From Cannabis sativa (taxonomy: Eukaryota; Streptophyta; Magnoliopsida; Rosales; Cannabaceae), in contig NC_083603.1 of the NCBI RefSeq assembly GCF_029168945.1, positions 45,642,406 through 45,706,405 of the forward strand: a stretch of DNA of 64,000 bases, written 5' to 3'. Shown piece after piece: positions 12,301 to 23,804 of this stretch (position 1 is its first letter; every line of letters begins with the position of its first letter). The position numbers and the translations under genes are program-made. The notes under the pieces are model-generated. The model searched no databases, was not told where the DNA came from, and saw only the letters and a program-made list of their open reading frames with translations.

Positions 12301-13213
12301 CAATTGCACTACCGTATTCCCAAAATGTACGTATCACCCTGACCTAAAAGTAGGCTTAACTAAAAAATCAAAGAACATGAATAGTCTTTCAAGATTGAGC
12401 CTAATCATAACAGGATTAAGAACATTTGATCTAGGATCAACTTGGCGATATTGACTTGAATAGATTTTACGGTAAGTTTAATTAAATCTAAGTCAAAGTT
12501 CAATATCGGTCCCTTCCGATGCATACTCCATGCATCCAACCTGAGCTTTACTTTAACCAATGTTCAGGAAAGAACATAGCATTTCTCCAAATGCAAGTAA
12601 ACAAGAACTCTTGTTGTAGATTATCATATCAGTAAAACCATGTGTCTGATAAATCTAGAAAACTTTATTCACATAGTCATGTTTACTTTCCAATGTGATG
12701 ACAACACAATAAACAGGATCAAGTATGTGAAAAGGGTTTAAGATGAATTTATAAATCAAATAGACAAGCAATTGATAAACTGAACCAAAACATATACAAA
12801 TGAATGAAAAATACTTCTGTTTCTTTATTGACGTTGAATAAAATAGATTACATTGAAATAGAGTTTTATTTAGGTCATAAAACCCAACATAGATAAGGGC
12901 AAGGCTAAGGTTGAGCAGCCGTGAGAGCTACATGTCGGGAGGGGGGGTTGGGCCTAAAGCGTACGATCTTTGGGACAACTGGTCATATTTTGTATAGTCG
13001 CTAAGCAACAACTTTTGTATCAAATACCTGAAATAGTTGTAAATGTTTTGTACATGGAATCCCAGCTTTATATATGTTGTTTATTTTGGTATTTAAAAGT
13101 ATTTAAATAAAGCTTTAAAATATTCACAATTTTTCATAAACTCGTTGATTAGCAACGAGCTGCACAATTATGTTAAAATCACGATAACACGCCTAAACTA
13201 GTAGGGTGTTACA
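9355..13213. mobile_element. Solo LTR of Ty3/gypsy type, itself interrupted
   Basis: The insert starts TGTGAAGACC and ends GGGTGTTACA. It is flanked by the identical 5-bp target duplication CTTAG (9350-9354 and 13214-13218). It contains no protein domain of its own. Subtracting the nested element at 10996-12889 and one TSD leaves about 1960 bp, a plausible size for a plant gypsy LTR. The gypsy assignment is inferred from length and the TGTGAAGACC / GTTACA style of the ends; the solo-LTR structure is directly visible. Confidence 0.85.
10996..12889 (-). mobile_element. Solo copia LTR nested in the gypsy solo LTR
   Basis: This is the reverse complement of the LTR at 7051-8946, 1894 bp against 1896 bp. 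It is flanked by perfect 5-bp duplications TAGAT (10991-10995 and 12890-12894). The left end reads TATTGG where the family end is TGTTGG, a single change. No internal copia sequence is attached, so it is a solo LTR left by recombination between two LTRs. Reading frames at 11155-11370 (-) and 12215-12454 (+) are LTR sequence, not genes. Confidence 0.9.
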
Positions 13214-13218
13214 CTTAG

Positions 13219-13380
13219 GTTTTTTTCTTGGATTGCAAGTTAAACAAACTGACCAGGGTATTTTTATTTTTCAGTCCAAATATATCAAAAAGATGCTTGA
13301 AAAGTTTGGCTTAGACCACACTAAATATGCTCATATCCCTTTAAGTACCACAACCAATGATACTATCAGCTACTTGAAAT
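13219..13380 (+). pseudogene. Ty1/copia reverse transcriptase fragment, right part
   Basis: Continues the reverse transcriptase interrupted at 9354. It begins at FFLGLQVKQ and runs through SKYIKKMLEKFGL and a segment resembling the copia linker before RNase H. Homology is lost at about 13380, where a different sequence on the minus strand begins, so the 3' half of this element is missing. Confidence 0.85.
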
Positions 13381-13860
13381 ATGTTTGGTAATCTAGTACC
13401 TCGCTTATTTCTAAAGTTTCATCATTATATTGCTTATAGTTAAATGATGGCTGGTTGGTTATTTGTAAAACCAATTTCTGAACATCTGTGTTTTGTGTTA
13501 CAACTTCATTTTCTGATGTTTGTTGAGCAATGATTTGGAATCTTGTCTCATCTATAGTTGTGATGCAGAGTGGAGACTCACTAACTGCATTCTGTTTCTT
13601 TTTGAGTTCCATGTAGAATAACAATGAGTTGTCACTTATTATTTTTATTGGTGGTGACCCTGGGCATAATTGGTCATGCATTTCTATTGGTGTGTTGCAT
13701 TTGATTTCATTCTTTACTAATTTCATCAAGCTGTTTAGGCTATAATTGGTTGGTATTAGTAGTCATGTCATTATGTAGTCTTTATATTTTTTTCTCCACT
13801 TTCCATTGCCCTCCATATTGAACCACACACATTTTTCAGTCAATTCCTGTTAAATATTGA
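13370..13860 (-). pseudogene. Probable N-terminal fragment of a Mutator-like transposase
   Basis: The 119-residue frame at 13370-13729 contains a PGSPPIKIISDNSLLFYMELKKK segment (quoted in part: PPIKIISDN, FYMELKKK) followed by a PLCITTI-like stretch. Upstream on the same strand, 13730-13850 reads WFNMEGNGKWRKKYKDY after a frame change. The arrangement resembles the N-terminal MuDR/PMD region of plant MULE transposases (known family trait: a short beta-rich module before the catalytic domain). No DDE domain, zinc knuckle or terminal repeats are visible. Assignment is from pattern memory only. Confidence 0.4.
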
Positions 13861-14945
13861 AAATAAATAATTAAAAATTATGAGTTATTAAGAAATTGAT
13901 CACTTTTTTTTGTTTATTTTGTAAATTATGTGTTTTTATTTCACCATATATGTAAGAAAATGATTTCTAATAAGTCTTCTGTTTGTTTATGTTTAATAGA
14001 TAAATTATAGTAATTGGTTTTTGATTCATATTATTCAGTAACTTTTTTATTACGAGTGTATATGTTTAAAATTTAAAGTTTCATAATGTTACATTTTTAA
14101 CATGTAGTTAGTTGTGAAATTTTATAGTCTCAATCAATATTTATTAATTCACGTCTCATTATCAAGAAATACAAAATAATATAATTTTTTTTTGTCTAAA
14201 ATTCATCTTTAATTTATATATATTTATATTATTATGATCAATTTACAAATGCACATATATATTGTATTTTTTTCTTTCTCATTTTTTTTTATTTATATAT
14301 ATGTATATACATTTACTTGACATTGTTATCACCGGTGTTGACAGGGATGATCAGAGAATTTTTTTTTTAACTGTTGATTGAAATCTATGTATAGAGCTTG
14401 ATAGGTTCTTCGAGATTATGTTTGTATTGCTGCTGGAAGTGGAGCTTTTATTTTTTTCAGTGTCGATCTTCTCGTATTGCTCCTGCCGTTGCCGGCATTG
14501 GTGGATTTTATATTGCTGGAGTTTTTAGATTGTCGAATGTGGAATCAGAGAAAGAATTGCAGTAGAGAGAGAGAGAGAGAGAATTGTAGTGTATCAGAGA
14601 ATAGAGAGAATTGTATACATTTTTTGGAGAACGAGAAAAATGATGAATTTTAAATTTAAATTTATTTTTAATATTTTATATGATTTTTTTTATTTTTAAT
14701 TTGATCGGTTAAATATTATCATATTTAGTGGTATTTATTTTTTATGATATATTTATCTAAATCTTAATTATTTTTCTTATATTATTAATAATAGCCCTTA
14801 AAATTTGTGTAGTTGGAGGAATAATTTAAGACCAATATTTTAACATATATTATTAAATTTCCCATTTAATGACATTATTAATATTAAAATAATACATGAA
14901 AAAGTAAAAATACTGGTGGACAAATACCAACGTATGATACCAAAA
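13861..14945. other. AT-rich spacer with a GA microsatellite
   Basis: No gene seen. A (GA)n run lies at 14567-14581 in a moderately GC-richer block (14330-14600) that could be an old leader or exon fragment, but I find no supporting frame. Confidence 0.4.
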
Positions 14946-15234
14946 GGGAAACTTATAAAAATACTGGAATTTGAATTAATTTTTACAAAAATACTGTCAC
15001 ACGAAAAAGTTTTCAAAAATATTGTATTTTTATAAAACACTAGTAAAACACAAAACAGAACAACTTAAAACAACAGTAGAACAACTAAAAAATACCAGTA
15101 GAACACTAGTGAAACTTAACACAGTATACTCCAGTATGAAACTTATAAAAAAATACAGTAAAAAAGTAAAAAAATTCGTCTGACAGTATTTTTGTAAAAA
15201 AATGACAAAAGTTAGTATATTATGTAAATTTCCC
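14946..15234. mobile_element. MITE, 289 bp, 8-bp TSD
   Basis: Ends GGGAAACTTATAAAAATAC and its imperfect inverse (TAAATTTCCC) are flanked by identical TACCAAAA at 14938-14945 and 15235-15242. Both halves contain the string ACAGTATTTTTGTAAAA or its complement. A related sequence lies at 49791-50010. The 8-bp TSD fits hAT-like or Mutator-like elements; no coding capacity. Confidence 0.7.
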
Positions 15235-15739
15235 TACCAAAAACCATAGCTGAGAACTAAATCTAATGACTATAAAGTTGATTACGGATTAAACATCTTT
15301 GATGACGTGGGACTAAACTCCTTACCCCATTATAAATGTAATTTTTTTTTTAAAAAAAAAAAAAAAACCCAAGAAACTTAAGTGAGTAGGACAATGAGTT
15401 TTTGACAGAGAAGTTTGAGAACAGTCCAATAAATTTCAAAATGGGCCAAGTCTCAATTTATTATCTAAGGCTTTGGGTGAAGAGGCTAGGGTAGCTGCCC
15501 TGTTGTGGGTTTTGGGACCCCTAGTGTTGAATTCGTGATTGTAAATGCTCATTTGGTCTTACTTGCTAGTGACGTGGCCGAGATTTTACTTTTTCCTTTA
15601 ATATCTGGAATACCACTCAAAGCCAAAGAATGAAAAGAAAAATCAAGAGTAGTTGATAGTATTGTGGCAAAGGGAGCTACCTCCCTCAAAGAAAGAAAAT
15701 AGAAAATATTGTAGCAAGCAGTTAGAGGTGATAAAATGT

Positions 15740-16065
15740 GTCACATGTCGAACTTGTATTATATTTTAATTGAACTACTTTTATATATTATTGTGGACAT
15801 TGTCTCATATGGAATAAATAACAAAGTATTGAGCTATATATAAGAACATGAGCTACTCCACTCATTGTTAATTAGTTTTGAGATAGAACCCCATAATTTT
15901 CAATATAGTATCATAGCCATATTCTTTGCGGACAAGTGATCATATTTGATCCGCACCTATACACACATGTCCACTCGGTAAAGTATTGAGCTGTATATAA
16001 GAACATGAGCTACTCAATTCATTACCAATTAGTTTTGAAATAGAACTCATAATTCTCAACATATA
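15740..16065. mobile_element. Remnant of a small LTR element (LTR end, PBS-like site, second LTR piece)
   Basis: A segment of about 78 bp beginning ATTGAGCTATATATAAGAAC occurs at about 15829-15906 and again at about 15984-16062. After the first copy the sequence AGTATCATAGCC (15906-15917) resembles the usual plant primer-binding site TGGTATCAGAGCC. This fits LTR end, PBS, short internal DNA and a second LTR fragment, as in TRIM-like or deleted copia elements. Borders and TSD were not resolved. Confidence 0.5.
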
Positions 16066-16518
16066 TATTTTGAGTTAAATGTATTGATTTATTTTTGACT
16101 CACATTTAATTTTTTCAATCCTAATTTAATTTGTAAAAAATCGAATCGTATTTATATTAACTTACTCTGTCTTTTAATATATAGATCTATATTTTTTAAA
16201 AAAATTTCAATTTCATATTAAAGAAAATTAAATTAATACTTTTTTTAACATAACATTTAATCACTAAATAAATATTTTACAAAATTATATTATTATTATT
16301 AACAATTTGTTATTTTATTTTATTTAAAAATTATGTCAAATTCAGATTAAGCAGATCGCATCGTATTTAATATATTTTTATTTCATGTCAAGTTATGTTG
16401 ATGTGTTTGTTACTTTTACTTAATTTTTCCAATCTTAACTCATAAAATTCATTTCATGTTCGTACTCGTGTGCTGTATCGAAACTCATTTTTTCATCCTA
16501 CAGGCAGCCCAAACCAAC
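16066..16518. other. AT-rich spacer left of the LINE
   Basis: No recognisable gene or element. It ends at the LINE target duplication. Confidence 0.4.
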
Positions 16519-16570
16519 AGTTGCAGAGAAACTTTTTTTTTTTTTTTTGACGAAAGAGCTCCAGTAGAAG

Positions 16571-19500
16571 CTAACACACAGCTGGAACTAAAGCATTCCA
16601 ACAGAATTCTTCATCTTGCCCCAATGCCCTTTGCGCCAGGTTGTGCGCTCTGCAGTTATGGGATCGCTTGACATGCCGGAGGTGGACATCAGGGAAGGCA
16701 GATAAAGAACAACGGATATCTTCGACGACATCTGCAAGTGCTGAAAAATCAGCTTTCTTGCTAAGGACTTTGTCAACTAGCAACTTTGAATCCGTCTCTA
16801 TCACAGCTAATGGCATTTGTATACTGATACACCACTCTAAGCTAGCACGCAGAGACAAAGCCTCAGCTATTAGTGGCTGCAAATTCCCAGCCGCAGGTGC
16901 TGAAAGACCAGCAACCTCTTTACCTTGCCAATCAAGAAGCACGACTCCAAAACCCATCTTACTCTGAGTCTGGTTGATTGCTGCATCTGTTTGAAGAAGG
17001 TACTGATTTTGTGGAACCACCTTTGGTGTCCTGTGTGAAGCCGGCAAATTCTGGACTCCACTATATCTGTTCTTCATAGCCATGGCTGCACTGTAATCTG
17101 AAATGTAAGAATTAATCCAGGCAATAGTATCATTAGGGGTTAGATCCAAGTTTGCAAATAGCTTTTTGTTTCTTGAGTACCAAATAGCCCAGAGAGTTGT
17201 AACCAAAAGAATTAATTGATCTTTATGTAACTGCTCAAAGCAAATGATCATAAATTCTTTTACATCAACATGCCTGTTTGACAAAAAAAAACTTCGTAAA
17301 GGCGAGGCCTTCCAGATTTTTGACGCTCTGGGACAATCTAGTAGGGCGTGTGTGACTGTTTCAGTGGGGTTTGGACAAAAAGAGCAATTAGGTTGGGATA
17401 TGGTTTTCCTAACAAACAGATTAAGGCTAACAGGGAGGATATGGTGGTAAACTCTCCATGCAAAGTTTTTGATCTTTGGCTGCACGTTTAGGTTCCAAAG
17501 AATTTTCCACCAGGTTTTAGAAAGGGAAGAATCAGAGGAGGAGGGAGGCAGGGATGCATTGTTAGCTATGTGGTAGGCTGACTTTACAGAAAAAATACCT
17601 GAGTTGTCTTGGGTCCATATAAGCGAATCAGTTTTTTGAAGGCCACCAATTGGAATTTTGAGAATAGTCAAGACCGAGTATTCATCAAAGTATTGTTGCA
17701 GTTTTTCCCTATCCCAAAATCCAGAGTTGTCTATGAAAAAACTTACCTTATCAGCAGGAGGTAGATCACTGCTTCTCAAGCTTGGAAATTTCAAACCTGG
17801 GATCCAGGGATCCTGGAAGGTTCTGATAGAGCATCCATTTCCAACCTTCCAAAGCAAGCCTCTAACAAGAAGGTCTCTTCCCCAGATTAGACTAGACCAA
17901 GTGTATGAAGGGGTGTGGCCTAGCTTAGCCTCAAGAAAATTATTAAGTTTAAAGTATTTTGCTTCTAAGATGCGGGCCAGAAGGGAGTTAGGATTGGACA
18001 GAACACGCCAGGCTTGCTTGGCTAGCATTGCCTGGTTATGGGAGATAAGAGACCGGAAGCCTAAACCACCAAAGAATTTGGAAGAGCAAAGAGAACGCCA
18101 GTTTTTCCAGTGAATTTTAGATCCTTTCCCCATTGAACCCCACCAAAATTGAGCCATCAATCTTTCAATTTTGTGGCAAGTTGAGGCCGGGAGTTTGAAA
18201 CACGACATTGTGTAAGAGGGAATTGCCTGAATGACAGCTTTTAAGAGCACTTCCTTACCAGCCTTAGAGAACAACTTGCTATTCCAGTTGGAAAGTTGAG
18301 AACTAACTTTCTGCAGGATGAAGTCAAAGTTCGATTGCTTTGAGCGCCCAAAGCATTGAGGGACTCCTAGATACTTGCTGATGAAAGGTCTTGGCTCAAG
18401 ACCTAAAGTATCGAAGAAGTAGGTGGAGATACTGGTAGGAGTATTAGGTGAGAAGAGAATGGAGGATTTGGTATAGTTCACCTTTTGGCCAGTGGCTAAG
18501 TGGTAAGTTGTAAGAGCTTCCTTGAGAGCATTGCAAGATGAGGGAGATGCAACCGTGAATAAAAGAGTGTCATCTGCAAACAACAGATGAGAGATAGGAG
18601 GAGCATTTCGAGCTACGGAGATGCCTTTAAAGGAACCGTTTAATTCCTGGAGTCGAAGGGCAGCAGTGAGGCCTTCAGAGCAGAGGAGGAAGAGATATGG
18701 CGATAAGGGGTCCCCTTGCCTAATACCGCGAGAAGGATGGATGGGGCTTGTAATGTGGCCATTGATACTGAATCGAATTTTTGCAGTGGATATGCACTGA
18801 TGGATTAAGTTAATGAAATTTAGAGGGAATTTGAATTTATTTAAGATAGCCAAAAGGAAGTCCCACTCAACTCTATCAAACGCCTTTTCCATATCTAGTT
18901 TGAGGCCCACCCAACCAAACTTACCATGTTTTCGATGGTTAATGGCATGGATAATTTCCTGAGCAATAAAAATATTGTCAAAGATTATCCGCTCAGATAA
19001 GAAAGCACTTTGGAAAGGAGAGATAAGGCTGCCCAAAACACTCTTAAGACGATTGGATAGCATCTTAGATATGACTTTGTAAATCGTTGAGCAGAGGCTG
19101 ATAGGACGAAAATCCCTCAAAGAGGAGGCATTGGATTTCTTGGGGATTAATACTATGAGAGTTTCATTGATAGAGGAAAAGTCCTTTCCATGGTTCAGGA
19201 TGTCAAGAATCACAGCAGTGAGATCAGACCCTATAGTGGTCCAGTTTTTTTGGTAAAAGGCCGGATTAAGTCCATCCAATCCAGGGGCCTTGTCTCCTGA
19301 AAGTTGGAACAAAGCATTCTTAACTTCATAAGCTTCAAAAGGAGATTCAAGAGACTTAACTTGATCATTATCCAAAGATTTATTAATGGCAGATAGGAGG
19401 TACTGGGTAGCATGGTCATCCGATTCCTGAGTCTTAAAGAGGTCTTTGAAAAAAGAAGACACTTCTTTAGATATATCATCCACAGAAGTGACCACTCTTC

Positions 19501-20648
19501 CATCCTCACACTTTAGCTTTCGAATGAAATTAGTTTTCCTCCTAGCAGTGGCTTTATTGTGAAAATATTTGGTATTTTTATCACCTGCTTGCAGCCAATG
19601 AATTTTTGATCGTTGTTTCCACAGAATCTCATCTTTATAGAGAAGGGAATCTAACTGAGATTGTAAGGCAGCAGCCTCCTGAATCTCATCTCTGGAAAGG
19701 GGAAGGTTGGAATGAATGGCATTGATAGAGTTTTCAAGAGTACTAATCCTACGAGAAAGACTGTAAAAACCAGCATTCCAACTTTTGATATCATCAACAC
19801 ACATTTGCTGCTTAAGCAAGAAGGAGTCAAGGTTTAGAGGAGTTTGATTGGGAGAGCCATGGTGCCAGCTTTCCTTGACAGTTTCATAAAAGGATGGCTC
19901 CGTGAGCCAAAAATTTTCAAACAAAAATCGTTTGTGTTTCGGAGGCATCATACTCGCATCATTGAGAGTTATCTTGATAACTTTGTGATCCGAACCATAG
20001 AAGCCAAGGTGAAAGAGGGTGGTATGGGGAAAGTTATTATGCCATTTGTGGTTAATAACACCCCAGTCCAGTCTCTCACAGATATTGCCATGCTTCCAAG
20101 TATATTTGGAGCCAATCGGATTAAGAGGCAGAAGGGTGAATTTATTTACAAAGTTTTGAAATTGAGTCATAGCATAAGAGGGAGGATTGGAATTGCTAGA
20201 TCTATCGTTAAGAGATAAATAATCATTGAAATCACCTAAAATCAACCACGGAAGTAAGGGAGCATTGTCAAAAAGTCTATCAAGCAAACACCAAGAGTGA
20301 ACTTTATCAAAACTGTAAGGAGAACCATAGTAGCAGGAAACATGAGTAGTAATATTGTCATTAAAAGTTATAATACAATCAACATGATTAGTGGAGGAAT
20401 TTAAAATATTTACATAAATATCCGAAGTCCAGAAAATCAAAAGACCCCCCCCCCCCAAAACCTATTCTAGGCACTTCAAACACATTGTCAAAAGGAAGAC
20501 TACGACACAAACTTTGCCCACGGCCAGCAGCAGCTTTAGTCTCCATGATAAAGAGAAAATTTGGCCTATGTTTCTTGACAAAACGGGAGAGGTTTCTGAA
20601 TGCCCGAGAACTCCCCAAACCTCGAGCATTCCAGCTCATGAGACTCAT
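16571..20648 (-). pseudogene. LINE ORF2: endonuclease, reverse transcriptase, RNase H (one frameshift)
   Basis: The start ATG at 20648 overlaps the ORF1 stop. The first ~63 residues (MSWNARGLG, IMETK) are the start of the APE-type endonuclease. At a run of 12 G on the minus strand (20456-20445) the frame shifts by one, and a continuous 1295-residue frame carries the rest. Numbered from that second frame, GDFN is at 75-78 and the catalytic SDH at 156-158. Reverse transcriptase has LDMEKAFD at about 521-528 and FADD at 627-630. A zf-RVT region lies near 960-1050 (CSFCPNPTETVTHALLDC), and a plant-type RNase H domain runs from about 1154 (TDAAI, AEALSLR, ETDSK). The shift may be real or a homopolymer error in the sequence. 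Confidence 0.93.
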
Positions 20649-21955
20649 TTTTCTGGGCGGGGTTGCCTTGCAACACCCGCCTGTTCCAGAGATTGATTAA
20701 TGGCAGTAGAGACATCAGCAATGGTAGGTCCAGCTCTAGCACGCTTGAGGACATTCCTGAGAGAATCACCAACCACTACCGTTTGAGGAAGAAAAACAGT
20801 TCTTTTAGCCCCAACCACTGCTTTCCCCTTAGCTTTTTCAGTAATTCTTGGAGTAACATCCTCCACAGCAGTGCTATCACTAGCACATTCACTAGCCACA
20901 ACCGTAGCATGCTGAGTGGTTGTATAGGGAAGGTCGCAAATAACAGTAGAGTGGAAGCTTCCATGGCTCAAAGGAGAACCTTCATGAGGTAGACCAGTGG
21001 AGTTGTGGATAGGATCAACTCCCATAGACTCCAGTGTGGCTGCATTACCACGAGATTCAGCATCAGAGGAGCCAGTGCCAATGTCTTCAGTAGTAAGAAA
21101 CTGGCTCACTGCAGCTGCAAGGGATTGATCAACATTTTCCTGCTGTGCAGGAGGTTCATCCAAAGGAAAAGAGTTTGAGAGGTCAAACGGGTTTCTTTTA
21201 AAGTTTGATTTTGGAGGGGCTTTGAGAGGTATTTTGTAAGGAAGGTCAGGAGGATAGGCACGGTCGTCACATTTTTGAAGGTAAGTAATGCATTTTGTGA
21301 GAGTGTGATCAAATAGGCCACAATGAAAGCAGATGTTGGGCAGGTTCTCATATTTAAAAGTTAACCATTTCTCACGGTGGATACTCTTGAAATCCACCAT
21401 GATTCCACGAGTGATGGGCTTGGAGATATCAATGAGAACGCGAACTCGAAGAAAGAGCTCATAGACTTTGAAAAGAGTAATCTTGTCAACCTCCAAGAAA
21501 TCTCCCACCTCATCTCCGATTAGCTTGGCCAGCTTCAGAGATTTTTGGCCAAAAGGAATCGAGTGAACTTGTATCCAGAAGGGTGAGTACCTAAGCTGGT
21601 TGGGAAGGAGAGTGTCCAGGCCTGTAGGATTGGCACATATGACCAGACAATGGTCAAAGTGCCATGGCTGGCCTTCGAGGACTCTTCGCATGTCTCCCTC
21701 ATAATGAAACTCCACCATGAACATACCCGACCCATATTCAGAGAATGTTAGAGGGCCACGGGTAATCCACGCATTCCTCATAGCCACTTCGAACCACTCA
21801 AGCTTGATGGTTCTAGGGGAAAGGATTCTAAAAACCAGACAGAAAGTTCTACTAGGTTGGCTAACTCCCCCAGTGTCATCTTCTAGATCATGAACTACAG
21901 CTTCACGGTCAGTTAGGTTTAGAATTTCAGACATGTTGAGGGCAAGAGAATCCAT
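20645..21955 (-). CDS. LINE ORF1, gag-like RNA-binding protein (DUF4283 + CCHC)
   Basis: The likely start is the ATG at 21955, giving about 436 residues; the frame stays open upstream to 22249 but that part looks unlike the family. The first half matches the DUF4283 module of plant LINE ORF1 proteins (LEWFEVAMRNAW, QPWHFDHCLV). A zinc knuckle with CX2CX4HX4C spacing follows (CFHCGLFDHTLTKC). The C-terminal 200 residues are polar and low in structure. ORF1 proteins of this type coat the element RNA in a cytoplasmic particle. The stop overlaps the ORF2 start as ATGA at 20648-20645, so ORF2 is probably made by reinitiation. The frame is unbroken. Confidence 0.88.
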   Translation of the reverse strand: MDSLALNMSEILNLTDREAVVHDLEDDTGGVSQPSRTFCLVFRILSPRTIKLEWFEVAMRNAWITRGPLTFSEYGSGMFMVEFHYEGDMRRVLEGQPWHFDHCLVICANPTGLDTLLPNQLRYSPFWIQVHSIPFGQKSLKLAKLIGDEVGDFLEVDKITLFKVYELFLRVRVLIDISKPITRGIMVDFKSIHREKWLTFKYENLPNICFHCGLFDHTLTKCITYLQKCDDRAYPPDLPYKIPLKAPPKSNFKRNPFDLSNSFPLDEPPAQQENVDQSLAAAVSQFLTTEDIGTGSSDAESRGNAATLESMGVDPIHNSTGLPHEGSPLSHGSFHSTVICDLPYTTTQHATVVASECASDSTAVEDVTPRITEKAKGKAVVGAKRTVFLPQTVVVGDSLRNVLKRARAGPTIADVSTAINQSLEQAGVARQPRPEK

Positions 21956-22617
21956 AGGCAGGTTCAGAAGGACAACTAAAGGGAATATTACAGGGAAGAA
22001 ACTAGGTACCAGGAGTTGGATGAGCAGAGAACGTAGCATGTACCAAAACCTTAAATAGAGGATTTTAGAGAAATACCTGGAGAGAGGAGGCTTGCTGAGG
22101 AAGGTGATCTGCAGATGCCATATCAGTCCTTTCGGTATCTCCGTAGGATCGCCATAGCTAGTAGGAGCAATGATCGCCTCCATCCTTGGGCTTCTCAAAA
22201 CGACGGCAGGCATTAAATGGAACCAGAACAAACCAAAGAGGGAAAGCAAGAGACAAATAAACCTTCCTGCGAAGTATCTAAAAGAGATCTAAAACAGATT
22301 TAAATCACCAGAGCAATTAATAACTAACAGCTGACTGGAAGAGTAATAAATGAACACACAGAGCAAAGAAAAGTCAAACTCAAGCTTTGGAAGGGAAGTA
22401 AAAGGACACGGCTTGAAGCATCAAAACGACATCATCAAGATGAGAAAAACGCTGGATTAGGACCAGAATTGTGAGAATACAGGAGAACCGGAGATACGGG
22501 ATTTCGCTCCACCAGAGAGTTCCAGAACTTTTTCTAAAACTTTTTAGTTGATATTTGTGACGGGAGAAAAATAATTTAGTATTACTAAAATCTTAAGGAG
22601 TAGTTGCAGAGAAACTT

Positions 22618-23695
22618 GATATGAGTGAAAACTAAAGATCATGGGCTCATTTAACTTCTATTCTAACCATACCATACTCCACTATCTCTATACATAAATA
22701 TTTTATAATAAAATAATTATACACGTTACCATATCTAATATATTAATTTCTAATTCTAATTGATATTGATACGACAAAAATAATAAGATACTCCCAGATT
22801 ACAAATTGTCAAATTAGATAAATGACAACAAAATTTTATTATTATTTTTTTCAAGAACATGACAATGACCCTTTCATATAAAATTAAATACAGTATACCA
22901 AACAAACAGGTCATTAATTCTATAAAATAACAAACAAAAGATAGGTCATTGCAATTTAATTTACAGCTTCCAAAAAAAAGAAAAAAAATCTGGCTGGAGT
23001 CAATTATTAGGTTTTTAGCAGAAGTTTCCTACCACAATAATTGTGTGTAGAAATTACATTGTATGTCTATTTTATTTTATTTATTTTAATTTTTTACTTT
23101 TATTTTTATATTTTTTAAGATATACTCATTTTTATAAATGATATTTTTATTATACTTCTTAGATTAATATAAATTATGTGTTACACTTAAGTGGAGGATA
23201 AAATTATATTAAGCAACTTACTCATAAAAATAAGTAAATTTTAATAAAATATAATATAAAATATTTTTGATTAATTGATAAAAAAAAAAATATTTCTCAA
23301 CTTATATCCCAATAAATTTTCCATTAAACCCTTTTCTAAAATGAGAAATGTTAGGAGTTAGCACATTTTTTTTTTGTTTTGCAATTCAATATTAGATCTG
23401 CATATTTCGATTTAATAAATTATATAAACAATTATTAAGTATTAAACACCAAATAAGGAGCTTAATAACAATATTGTTTTGTAAAATACATGACTTTATT
23501 TGACTTTAACTTCTATCAGTTTTTTTTATGGAAAAAAATAAATAAATAATTAAACTTAGCAAAAACTTTTATTTATTTTATAATTTTACCTATAAGTAAA
23601 AGTAAAAGTTTTAAGACCTATTAACTTAAATAAGTTAATATGTTATGGGTCATGCAGATCGAATAAATAAACCAATTGATCACATTATTGCATAA

Positions 23696-23697
<2 letters not shown>
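22618..23697. other. AT-rich intergenic spacer
   Basis: No gene or element border recognised. Several poly(A)/poly(T) runs are present. Confidence 0.4.

Positions 23698-23740
<43 letters not shown>
23698..23740. repeat. (TAA)n microsatellite, about 14 units
   Basis: An uninterrupted run of TAA/AAT units that would be length-variable between individuals. Confidence 0.95.
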
Positions 23741-23742
<2 letters not shown>

Positions 23743-23804
23743 AGTTTTACTGATTTATTCTTCATCATCCCCACTAACTTTATATCCGTAACTATAAAGC
23801 TATA

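Larger units (their letters stand above)
16519..22617 (-). mobile_element. Nearly intact L1-type LINE, 6.07 kb, with 16-bp TSD
   Basis: The element occupies 16535-22601 on the minus strand and is flanked by identical AGTTGCAGAGAAACTT at 16519-16534 and 22602-22617. The minus-strand 3' end is a poly(A) tail (T run at 16533-16548 on the plus strand). It carries two long coding regions, ORF1 (gag-like, zinc knuckle) and ORF2 (endonuclease, reverse transcriptase, RNase H), linked by an ATGA stop/start overlap. About 350-650 bases of 5' leader precede ORF1. The exact TSD, tail and long frames mark a relatively young insertion. Confidence 0.95.

Noticed and set aside
17658..18113. 151-residue plus-strand frame in the LINE
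   Set aside because: Antisense shadow of the ORF2 reverse transcriptase frame.
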